Source: Cordilura impudica (lineage: Eukaryota; Arthropoda; Insecta; Diptera; Scathophagidae). From it: a stretch of DNA of 64,000 nt. The notes under the pieces were generated by a model, which was given only the letters and a program-made list of their open reading frames with translations, did no database searches and was not told where the DNA came from. Positions 35,659 to 46,277 of the stretch are shown here, one piece after another. Position numbers and translations under genes: made by a program. Numbering within the stretch: the first letter of the stretch is position 1; every line of letters begins with the position of its first letter. The DNA lies in NCBI GenBank assembly GCA_963682025.1, contig OY821518.1, positions 304,891,429 through 304,955,428 of the forward strand, written 5' to 3'.

Positions 35659-36067
35659 ACATGACATTCTGTTTAGTTTTAACAAATATATCAGTGCATT
35701 CGTGTTTTGCGGTGAAAATAATTAATTAAATAAATTTAATTATGTAGAATACTCATTGTTCACATGGAATTTGTTATTTAATTAAGTGTCTCAGTTAAAG
35801 TTTTTTCGTGTAAATATCCAATATTTAAATAATGTATAATGCCACTCACTTTTGGGGACGCATAGTGGTCAAATAAAAAAAGTTATACATTAACCTGAAC
35901 TTTAAGTTTGTTAAGACAAGTTCCCAAAGGTTTTTGTACAAATTTAAATTAAAAGTGGTGTTAAAGTTGCAAAAATAATATGTACTCGTAAATTGAAATC
36001 GGTTTGCTTTAAGTTCTTACTGCTGAGAATTTGTGGTTTCATGAAGAGAAGAGAATAATTAGAAGGT
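35659..36067 (+). promoter_or_regulatory. promoter plus first-exon-like cassette C
   Basis: Plus-strand copy: ACATGACATTCT (35659-35670), then TCAGTGCATTCGTGTTTTGC with the initiator-like TCAGTG at 35691-35696. About 373 nt of exon-like sequence with immediate stops follows, then GAAG-GTAAGT (GT at 36066-36067). Similarity to cassette A continues to about 36155, past the splice donor. No coding exon was recognised downstream within the window. Confidence 0.4.
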
Positions 36068-36155
36068 AAGTCATCTTGTTTTTTGTTAATGCAAGTTGCG
36101 TCGGGAATGTTAAATGTTATTTTCAAAATTCATGCATGGAATTTTTTCATTGGGA

Positions 36156-37139
36156 GACAGATAGACGGATCAGGAATATATATAGATTATGGGATCTTCG
36201 GAATTTATTTCAATGAGTTACAGAAGAAATGCAAAGTGGAGTGTATGGTATAAAAAAATGCCCCTTACCTGGCTAGATCGTTCTAGTGATACTCTTTTGT
36301 GCTCGACATTTTTATTTATCACGGAATTAGTAATTTTGTCACTCTTATAACTTTTGTTTAAACTATTTATTAGTGAAACAGTTTGATTAATTTTACATGA
36401 TATCGCACGTGATGATTTTCCCAAGAGCCGTGCAAAAAATCATGATCAAATAGATATTAAGACAAATATATATATATTTCGATATTCTATAAAAAATGTT
36501 CGAAACTTTAAAATCATTATGCTACGTTCATTACTAGAAAACTTAACAAAATTTTAAACCCTCTGAAATCACTCACTCCCTCCCGATTTGTACAATAAAA
36601 ACTTTTATGGTTACTAGATCTAAAAATATAAAATCGCTTATATCTCGAAAACTAAGCGTCATGACTATTTTTTGAGATTCCAGATCTAAAAACGTAAAAT
36701 TTTTATAAATACATTTATATTAAGACAATATTAAAATAAAATAACTTTTAATAAAAATTTTGAAAAGTTTTTCATATCTACCTACATGTGGAAATAAAAT
36801 ATGGAAAAATGCAAACAAAGAAAAAAAGGTGAATTTCTGATTAAACATTTTCTTATTTATGGTGGACAAAATAAGACTAAATTAACAAAAAACAAAATAT
36901 TAACCTTTCATCGTTTAGGTTTCTGAAGTTTTGTTTTTTTGGGACTTCAGCTGTTGACCTTTAAATTTTTCTATCTTCTTTTAATTTTTGAGATAAGCAG
37001 TTAACTTTTTTTTAGCACGGCAACAACAGTTGTCTTAAAATTTGTCCAAAAATTTAAATTCATCTTAGTTGGAGATTTATTTTGGCATAAATTCGCTTTT
37101 GTATTGTTTTCCATTGTAACTTTGGCATGTTATGAGGAC
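36156..37139. other. AT-rich intergenic DNA
   Basis: No recognisable gene. The 68-residue minus-strand ORF at 36218-36424 has no signature. Confidence 0.45.
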
Positions 37140-37480
37140 GCTAAGAAGACTAATCGTATTGAAATCTTTACTGAGATCTTCATCTTGTTAATATATCATG
37201 ATTTTTTGTATGCTTACTGACTGGATGACTCAAAATATTGTTTTGTTACCCTCGACGGTAAAGTAAGACTTATCATCCATTACATATTTCAAGTGAGAGA
37301 AAGCAGAGAAGATATTTTGGAAAAGTTTCCACAATCTGATCAATTAGATCACTTTTTCTGTCCCGGAAGACCATGGAATAAAAATTCTTTTTATTGTGGT
37401 GTTTTTGTAGCATCGAATCATCTACCCAACTCACTTTAGTATTTTCTACTAAGTCATAGTTTCTTATTCGAACTTTCAAG
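37140..37480 (-). pseudogene. Tc1/mariner-superfamily transposase relic, second copy
   Basis: The minus strand reads HLKYVMDDKSYFTVEGNKT at about 37240-37295, the same motif as KYVMDDESRFTVEG at 15 kb, containing the first catalytic Asp. Flanking frames hold weak matches (HPVSKHTK after it), but no second or third acidic residue can be placed. Heavily decayed. Confidence 0.55.
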
Positions 37481-37749
37481 TCTTGTAATCAAAATTTTCC
37501 ACCTAAAACGGATATTCTTTTTATTTTCTTATAACTGGATTATTTTTTAAGTCCCATTCCCTTAAAATGACGACAATTTCATTATAGAATTGTAAGGGTT
37601 TTCTTTGGAAATTATATTTCAAATTATTGAGTGACATTGTGGATACCAATGCATGAAATTTTTTTTTTTTTTTTTATAGCGCTTTTACGAAATTCCATAT
37701 TTTATGTTATTATTAAATCCAAGAGAATGTTGTCTTTTCATTTTTAATA

Positions 37750-38459
37750 GTGCGTTTACGTCTAAGCAAAATCTAGTATATACGAGATTTCGAGCGAAAT
37801 TTAGCTTATTTTTACTAGATTTCCCATACAAAACAAAATCTAGCTCGTTACTAGATTTGTTCAAAATCTCATAAAATCTTGTCAAACTTGGGCACAACCA
37901 AATGATACTACTGTGTTTTTTTTTTTTTAATATTGTAGTAGAAAATTACAACGCAGTGACTGAAAAATTGACATTTAAAAACAAAAGCAAACAAGTTGAA
38001 TAAAAAGGAAATAAAATATTAATTATTAACAAAAAAAATAAAAATAAAATGAATCTATAATAAAAAATATTTAGCAATTGAAAAGTTATCTTTTTATAGT
38101 GACATGTGCCCATTCCAATCTGCTAAATAATAATTGTGGAAAATGAATTTTTTTTTTGCTGTTCAAACAATAAATTTAACAAATGTTGATTTTTTTTTCG
38201 CTAAATTTCTATTTCAGTTTGCGCTTTTTCAATGCTGATGCATAATTTAATTATAAAATCTGTTCCTTTTTAGAATTTTCCATATATCCATTTACCTATT
38301 GTTTTGTTTATTTTTGGTATTTCTAGTTTATATGTTTTATTTTAATCAGCTGTTTATTGTTGTGGAAACAAAATGTCAAAAAAGCTTGATGTAAACGGTA
38401 TAGATTTTGAAACAGATTTCAACTAAAATCTACTAGATTTTCCTCAGTTGTAAAGGCAC
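37750..38459. mobile_element. 0.7-kb MITE with TA duplication
   Basis: TA-GTGCGTTTACGTCTAAGC at the left matches GTGCCTTTACAACTGAGG read inward from the right. The shared part continues through AAAATCTAGTA, making terminal repeats of about 32 bp. TA flanks both sides (37748-37749 and 38460-38461). No ORF of note. TA duplication suggests a Tc1/mariner-type MITE. Confidence 0.75.
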
Positions 38460-38461
38460 TA

Positions 38462-39126
38462 TACTATACCATTTTTAGATTATTTTTGTATCGCTTAAGT
38501 ATTGCAAAATTTTAGAACAAACCAAGACTGTTTTATAATAAAAGTTAGAACATGAATAATGTTAAGAAAACTGAGTTCTAAACAAAGCACACATAGAAAC
38601 TTGGAGCAAAGACATTTTCAGTTCGATCAGATTTTCAGATATACCCGCCGTAGCTGGCATTAAAATAATATGATCAAATGATATTGTTAAGTTTTCTACT
38701 CATTGCTTATAAAGTAAAATTATGCACTCATGCAAAGTCAAATCCAATATGTCAGACAGAGTACTGAATTCGTGAATGACGAAAAGGGTTAAAGATATTT
38801 TCAGTTTTTGTGGCTCTTGAAATTGGAAAATAATTTTAACCTTCCCTGATGTAAACAACGCATTTATGTAGCTGTATATCCACTTAAACTCACCCATTTT
38901 CCATCGCTATCATATTGGCTGATGTCAAACGTTCCGTAACACTTTTTGCACGTAAAATTATTAAGTTTATTTGGCCATATTACATAATTCGAGTCTTTCT
39001 TAATATTCTAAACTTTGACGATGGCCATTGTACGTACGTCTACATATGTATGTCCTCACCACAAGTGACATTGCAGGGTGACCAAGCATCGTATCTTAAG
39101 AAACTGTCGGTACTGATAAAATAATA
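38462..39126. other. intergenic DNA
   Basis: The ORFs at 38700-38897 (minus) and 38915-39124 (plus) have ordinary composition but no recognisable domain. No other feature. Confidence 0.4.
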
Positions 39127-39745
39127 ATCTAACCCATAAAAATAAAGTTTTTATTAAAACTCTTTCTTTCCTTATGAATATGAGTTTTGAATCTCTCCGT
39201 GACTGTGCGTGACTTTGCGTAACTGTTTTAAAATTAATCTTTGGTCACAACAAGTCTATGGACCAAGTTTCGGATTGATTGAATGAGGAAAAATGGAGTT
39301 TAAATCTCTCCGTGGCTGTGCGTGACTATGCGTGTCTATCTTTAAGTTAATATTTGGTGACAACAAGTCTGTGGACAAGTTTAAGATTGATTGGATGAGG
39401 GACTATGTGTGACTATCTTAAAATTAATCTTTTACCACAAAGACAAAGTTTAAGATCGATCGGATGTGGGGAAGTGATGTTTTAATCTCTCCGTGACTGT
39501 GCGTGTCTATGTCAACATTATATCGACCAACATTCAGATCGATCGGATAAGGGTAAATGAGTTTTAAAGCAATCTGTGGCTGTGCGTGACTATGCCTGAA
39601 AGGGCTTGACTACCCCAAAATGAATCTACAGTCACAACAAGACTATGGGCCAAGTTTCAGATCAATTGGATGAGTTGAATGGGGTTGCCCCATAGCAGAC
39701 GGACAGACAGACAGAGAGTACGAGTTAAAAGAAAGAGTTTAAAAA
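39127..39745 (+). repeat. tandem-monomer interspersed element, copy T3
   Basis: It begins TAATCTAACCCATAAAAATA and TTTATTAAAACTCTTTC. It contains about five monomers (CTCTCCGTGACTGTGCGTGAC, TTAATCTTTGGTCAC, GATCGATCGGATG) and ends CAGACGGACAGACAGACAG and AAAGAAAGAGTTTAAA. The start and end share an inverted AAACTCTTTC. Confidence 0.65.
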
Positions 39746-39812
39746 GAGAAAAAACAAAAAAATTATTTATATTTGATTTAAAAAAATTTAAAATGTATTC
39801 GTCCCTTTATCA

Positions 39813-40377
39813 TTATACGCTATACCACTATGAATAGGATGAACGCTGTTGAAATTGGTGAAATTCGGTCCATGTTCAGACCTAGTCCCCATACAAATGA
39901 CCCCTATGAAATCGACATAAATTGACATAAGATCCAAATTATCATATAGATCTCCGTCAAATTAGGTTTTTATGTGTTTATTATATCCATTAATCAGTAG
40001 TCCAAAAATAATCCCCATAGGACAATTCTTAGTCATAGGCCCCATATAGAGCTGGTTCCCGATCTTCACTTAAATCTATTAAAAAAACAAAAATATTGCA
40101 CAGATTTTTCTCAAATTTGGTTTGTGTACATTTTTTAAAAATATAAGTGAATTTACCAAGTATGGTCAGGATCGGTCCATTTTTCGACCTAGTCTCCATA
40201 TAAATATAGCACCCGATATGAACTTTTCATATCTGCAGCCAAAAAAATTAATAACAATGGCACTCAAATTTGGTCTATGCTTATTGTCTATATCCGATTA
40301 GTTGGACCGAAGAGATAGGGTCTCTAAACCATGGTATAGGGTATCGTATAGTCGGTCTAGACCGACTATAATTTCTT
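39813..40377 (-). mobile_element. DINE-1-like element, copy 11
   Basis: Minus-strand copy missing the microsatellite segment (CACTATGAATAGGATGAACG at 39826 joins distant parts). The palindrome terminus is intact and ends AATTTCTTGTT. Confidence 0.72.
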
Positions 40378-41224
40378 GTTATTAGTTTAATTCGAAACTA
40401 TTGTCCACCCATAAAATATTTATTTAGAAGTAAAAGTTTCCTCTTTTTAATAACTTGGCGACTTATTATGCGCCACAGTGGCGCGCCTCTCAATGGCGTT
40501 GTTTTTTTTTTATCAACTTATTTATAAGAGTATCAAATAATCATCTAGCCCACTATATGATATTTTTGGGATGTTAAAAGATTGTCCACAAAATTGGCCT
40601 TCAACATAACTTTTCAAAAACCATTAAAACAGTGTAGACGACCAAAAAACTTGTGGTTAGAAATAATTAAATTTAAGTTGTGGTGCAAACATCATCTCAC
40701 TGATCGAAATTTTTTAATGACTGAAATCAGAATTATTCCCTAAATATCACGGAAACTACAAAAACTTTTTATATACATTTTTTTTGTATTTTTTCAAGAA
40801 GAAAATTAGCAAACTTAAGAAAATCAGTTTTATCGACAAACTGTCTAACTGCCACTGAATCTGTTATAATGTGGTTAGTTAATTTTGCGATACACTCTTT
40901 GTTTGAAACTTTGTGAAAAACATTATGTGTATCGATAGAAAAAAAAGGAAAAGGAATTATAACAAACAATTGAAATGCTGCCAAACCAAATAAACAAACA
41001 CATTAAATTGCCCAAAGCCAAACTGATAAAGAAGAACATTAGTGGTGTTACTCGTATTTGTGACATGACTTTGAGTAATAGTATTACACAATACTAAAGT
41101 GAAAGACCTTTTGTTTTATTTAAAAAAAAAACGTAGGCCAATACAAAAGTATTTATAGAAATATACAGAACAAAACCATGTGAAACAAACTAACCCAAAA
41201 ACTGCATCTAGTGTGAGATTACGT
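40378..41224. other. intergenic DNA
   Basis: A local GC-rich inverted repeat GCGCCACAGTGGCGC lies near 40472. The 71-residue ORF at 40769-40984 is unrecognised. Nothing else. Confidence 0.4.
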
Positions 41225-42084
41225 CCTCATTGTCACTCGAAAGTGTTTTCTCCGTGCAGTCCAATTTGCAAGATCCCGATTATGAGCCCAGTGTAGAAGA
41301 TAATGACCCAAAACCGCTGACACAAAACGAGTACATTGTGGCTTAGTTGTGATTATCGCAACGTTATTCAGAATATTTGACCCCATTTTTGAAGCTCACA
41401 CAACTCACACGGCATACCGGAAATGCCAAGCATCTATATACCGTTGGCGACAAATTCCGTTCCCTTACTGCAATGACATCAAAGGAGTAAATTGCGAATG
41501 GATTATAACGTTGGCGATTGGCGATTATTCATTGACGACTCAGTTCAAGTTTGAAGGTTGTGTTGTTGCACAAAACCAACAAAAAGCCATCAATTCCATT
41601 AGCATTGGGCACAAGTATGAAGGAAACTTATGAAACAATGATAATATGTTGAAGAAAATCAAGAATACTGAACATTAATGGCGGATTCCCTATGACCTGT
41701 ATAAGTGAACATATTGCAAGGTGTGTTTTTAAAAGGAGATTTGCCGAAATTCTTCTGTTTCATCATCATCAAATTCTATCATTGTAACGACTGGAGAAAA
41801 AGCATTCTCGAAAATCTAAAACGGATAAATTGGTTAATGATCTTTTATTAAAGATTATCGATGATGTATGGGAGGGAATTGCTAAGGAATTTATCGAAAT
41901 GGCCGCCAAAGATAATAAGGAAGGTTTTGACAGTTTGCAAAACATTTTTCCAAAACTCAGCAATGACAAAATTAAAAACGCTACGTTTGCATATTTATAT
42001 ATTTTCCTACCTGTGATTGTCCATTTCGCTCCATTCTCATTGCTATCAATTTTTCGCAAAAAATGTATGAATATTTTTTTTTAA
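41225..42084 (+). pseudogene. decayed ORF of a multi-copy insect family
   Basis: Readable pieces, in shifting frames: NLQDPDYEPSVED then KPLTQNEYIVA near 41265-41340, FPYCNDIKG near 41461, SLKVVLLHKTNKK near 41545, then VNDLLLKIIDDVWEGIAKEF and FPKLSNDKIKNATF (41830-41985). I recognise the PLTQxE, SLKxVLLHNxNKK and FPxxSxxKIK signatures from a protein family found in many copies in insect genomes, probably transposon-linked. Its function is unknown to me. Stops and shifts show decay. Confidence 0.5.
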
Positions 42085-43479
42085 TGCTATTTTTTTTTTT
42101 ATTTAAATGGAAATAAAGTGTAAAAAAGAGATCTTTGTGGATAAAATTTTTTCGGTATTTTAGTAATTTTTAGGCAGTAGATGCAGTTTGTTTTACTCTT
42201 TTTTTCTTTGGTTACCGATACATAGCCATGCTCTTCGGAAAAATTAAATTTTAGCCAAAATATACATGAGGTCGTAAAGTTTAACCCAAATGTGGTTTTA
42301 TTAGTTTCGATAAGTACTGCAAAAAACCGTACACGAGAAGAAGTTTGCATTTAATGACTTCAAAAATGTTGCACTGTGTTATCTTTATATCAACATTTAT
42401 TAAATTAAAAGCTTGTTTTTTAACCATCTTTAAATACCTTTAATTTTAATATTGCGAGTAATTTTCCAAACTTTAAAATCCATCACTATTCTTTTATATA
42501 TTTTAAAGTAAATTCTTTAGATAATATAATCTATAATGATGATAATGCTCTCGATGCTTATTAATTTATTAAGGAATTGTTATTATTATTAATATTGTAT
42601 TTTTTTGATAACGTGATCAACCATTTCATTAACAGCTTCACAGCAGCAACAAAATAAAAAATGCAAATAAAAAAATCAATAAATAAAAGTTCTGCATGAA
42701 TTGATTTCCCAAATGGCACTTTAACCTAAATAAATAAAAAAAAAAAAAAACATTCGTACATGCAAACGCTGCAATACAAATACGGGTTTTTTTTGTGTTT
42801 TCAATATTGCAGCGAATTAAGTATTGCAATATTTATCTAATATTTGTGTGTGATAATCAGATATGTTTCTCTATATTTGTATTGTAGTCTATTGACTTGC
42901 ATTGTTTGCTATCCCACATCAGTACAAATATATACCTTTGTAATATTTGTATTTTGACTTTCTAGTTAGCAACATTATATTTAGCGGCATTTAATGGATT
43001 TTCATATTCGTAAACGCCAAACGTTTATGCGAGCAGATGATTTTATTATCGCCAATGCACATGGACATGTTGATGCAAATAAAACTCTCTCCATATATTT
43101 GGCAGCCTTTTGATAGAAAAAAAAAATAAATAATAAAGAACCATATCACAATAGAAACATTGTTTTATCGTAAAACCATATCACATATGTAGGGTATCGT
43201 AGTGTGGTCTTGCTGGACTTCAATATATGCATATATATTTGAATATGTGTAATTGTCTGTATGCTTTTATATTTGGCTATCCATATATGCATGTATCAGC
43301 AAATATACTTATAGTTGTACTAAAACAGGAAATTGTATCAATGTTAATCAAATTCATGTGTCTTGCTTGGAATCTGTGGGTGGCTCAACATAACATGTTT
43401 ATGTAATAGTTAGAGTGGTATTTTGCCAAATTATTATAAACTTTTAGTTGATTTGTGTGGTGGCTTGTGTATCTTTAAA
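42085..43479. other. AT-rich intergenic DNA
   Basis: No gene. Long A-runs near 42720-42750 and 43110-43130. TATATGCATATATATTTGAA lies near 43222. Confidence 0.45.
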
Positions 43480-44205
43480 GGGTCTACTTTTTATAAAAGG
43501 TACTTTTTTACAAAAGGTACTTTTTTATAAAAACTGGTATAAAAAAGGTACTTTTTTACAAAAGGTACTTTTTTATAAAAACTGCTTTTTATGAAAGGTA
43601 CTTCTTTGTACTTTTTTATAAAAGATATTTTTTAATGCAAGCTGTTTTTTAATAAAATGTACTTTCTTATAATAGGTATTTTTTATAAAAGGTACTTTTT
43701 TATAAAAGATACTTTTTTGTAAATGGTACTTTTTTATAAAAGTTTAATTTGTAAAGGTACAGTTTTAAAAAAAAAGTATTTTTTTATAAAATGTACTTTT
43801 TATAAAAGGTACTTTTTTATAAATGGTACTTTTTGTAAAAGCCTTTTTTTATAAAAGGTACTTTTTTATAAAAAGTACTTTTTATAAAAAGTCCTTTTTC
43901 ATAAAAGGTCTTTTTATAAACGGTCCTTTTTATAACATGTCCTTTTCTATAAAAAGCACTTTTTCATAAAAGATCCTTTTTTATAAAAACACTTTTTTAT
44001 AAAATGTAAATTTGTTCTATAAAAAGTAATTTATATGAAAGGTACTTTTTTACAAAAGGTACGTTTTTGTAAAGAATATTTTTTATAAAAAGTATTTTTT
44101 TGTAAAAGGTACTTTTCTTATAAAAAACAACTTTTTTTTGTAAAAGTTACTTTTTTATAAAAGGTATTTAATATATAAGGTGTTTTTTTTTTATAAAAGA
44201 TAGGA
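43480..44205. repeat. GGTACTTTTTTATAAAA degenerate tandem array
   Basis: Dozens of irregular units of about 18-20 bp with the core AAAAGGTACTTTTTTATAAAA. Each unit alternates two near-palindromes, AAAGTACTTT and TTTTATAAAA, so single strands could fold extensively. Unit lengths vary and units are diverged. Confidence 0.8.
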
Positions 44206-44879
44206 CAATCCACTCCGTAAGTTTCTAGATAATCCGAAAAATGTTTGCACATTTTGTTGTCATGTTTATAACAGGCGTATCAAATAAACAAAAAAACATT
44301 TTGAATTTAATGTAAAAATCAATTTCAATGCAAATTATTTTTGTATTGGGTTTCAACACCACCTGTTTTATAGTGCGCGATAATTCTGGTAATGAGATAA
44401 TTGCGAGGGGGAGTTTTTACAAACATTTAATATACTTATGTACTAGAGCACATGCCTTATCTAAATGTTGCTGCCATTGCAGGTCAATTAAAATGTAGTT
44501 ATGTTCCGTTAATATATAATTTTTACCATTATGAATTAATGAACAATAATGGATGGAAGTTTAAATAGAAAATTTGTTAAGCTTGCCGACGAAAAATTGT
44601 TTGCAAGTTTGAACGTAAACACAGCAAAAAATTATGGTTGATTTTCGAATGAAATTTTGGGTGAAATTTAAAGATCACTGGACATTATGGTGAAGTAATT
44701 AAATAATCACTTCTGTGAGCTAGAATAGATTCTAAGCTTATTGTATAAATTCCCATTAAGTTATAAAGTGACCACAACTAGCGGATCCCGTTACATATAT
44801 AAAAAGCAATATATTCGCTATAATATTAAGTAGATGATATTAAACATTTACTTTCTTTAAAAAGAGGCAACATTTAAAA
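44206..44879. other. AT-rich DNA between two arrays
   Basis: No gene. It separates two related tandem arrays and has none of their units. Confidence 0.45.
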
Positions 44880-45245
44880 TAAAAAAATATTACTTTTTTA
44901 AAAAAACGGTACATTTTCTAAGCTAGTTACTATTTTTTAAAAAAGGTACTTTAAAAAAGATTATTTTTTAAAAGTAGAGTGTTTTTTGTAAAAGGGTATT
45001 TGTTGCAAAAAAAGGTACATTTTTAGAGATAAAGGTACTTTTTAAAAAAACGATACTTTAAAAAAAAATTAAATTTGTAAAAAAAATTGCTTTTTTTTTA
45101 AAAGTACTTTTTTGAGAAGAGATAATTTTTTAGGAAAAGGTACTTTAAAACAAAACTATAATCTTTTAAAAAAGGTTATTTTTTGAAAAAGTTTCCTTTT
45201 AAAAAAAGAGAACTTTAAAAAAATTACCTTTTTACAGAGATCATT
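44880..45245. repeat. second, more degenerate GGTACTTT array
   Basis: Units resemble TTTTTTAAAAAAGGTACTTT. The GGTACTTT core is kept, but TTTTATAAAA is replaced by TTTTAAAAAA. Probably an older piece of the array at 43480-44205. Confidence 0.65.
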
Positions 45246-46277
45246 TGTTACAAAGAAACCCACCTACGTTTTAATATATAAAGATAAACACAAACACGAT
45301 CCAAAATAACAATATTTTGGTATAAGGTCCCTTCAGAAATCTTATTTATATTTATATAACACATTTATGTTTTGTGGGTTAAATTATCATTTAACTTATT
45401 TCAGCCCTGTTTAAAATTTTAAACAAGCACGTGTTTCCACCGTATGATAAAATAAAGTTACACGTTGACTTAAACAAGTTGTGCTCGTAGTAAATAGAAG
45501 AAGTTATAGTTATTACATTTGTTTTCATTTTTTTTTTTTATTTGCAATGCAGTAAATTGTGTACCGCATAAAGCACGGTGAATAAATAGAAATGCTCCAC
45601 CATATGCAAAATAAACACAAACTCATACCAAGGCAATTACTGAACATATACATGAGTGTGGGTAAATTCACTCTACATTTTAGCTGGAGAAGCTTTAAAT
45701 TGTAAATTTACCTAAATATTCCGACAGTTTGAGAGACAAATAAATGAAACATATATTTTAAAATTACTTGTTTTATTTTAAGCACAGTTGCGGTCAAAAT
45801 AATTGCAATAGAATTACTTTTTTTATAATTAACATTTGTGATCTATATCTGATAATATCTTTTTGCCTTAAAATAACAATTTTTTTAAGACTGATTTATT
45901 TAGAAAAAAGTCTTATGTTGCGCTTTTGTGTGTATATGAAAGAAATTTATTCGAAATTCCTTAATAGCGAAATTATCTATCTGTCTATATTATACAAGGT
46001 TGATGACTGCTATAATTAATTGTCAAATGAGTGAGATTCTGAGTTTATGCAAACATTATATCATATTTTTAAAATTTTTCTATAGAGAAACAGTTACTAA
46101 AAGCAACGAATCAGATTTAAAATTTTTTCTGTAGAAAATCAGACCCATCTGCTGACAATATTTATATAGAAAAAAGTCTTAAATTCTGAAAATATATCGG
46201 TAGAGAAACAGTCTCAATTCAATAATTGTTTCTATAAATACGAGAAAATAAATCGTTAACCGAATGGTTCTAAAGTT
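45246..46277. other. intergenic DNA, Tc1-type end and short repeats
   Basis: CACAGTTGCGGTCAAAATAA at 45782 looks like a solitary Tc1-type terminal repeat with no partner nearby. A run of diverged short repeats with TTCTGTAGAAAATCAG-type cores occupies 46070-46250. Related pieces reappear at about 48421 and 49825, on the far sides of the two insertions that follow. Confidence 0.45.

Noticed and set aside
45782..45802. complete Tc1 element starting at CACAGTTGCGGTCAAAATAA
   Set aside because: No inverted partner or transposase sequence was found within several kb, so it is kept only as a solitary end-like match.
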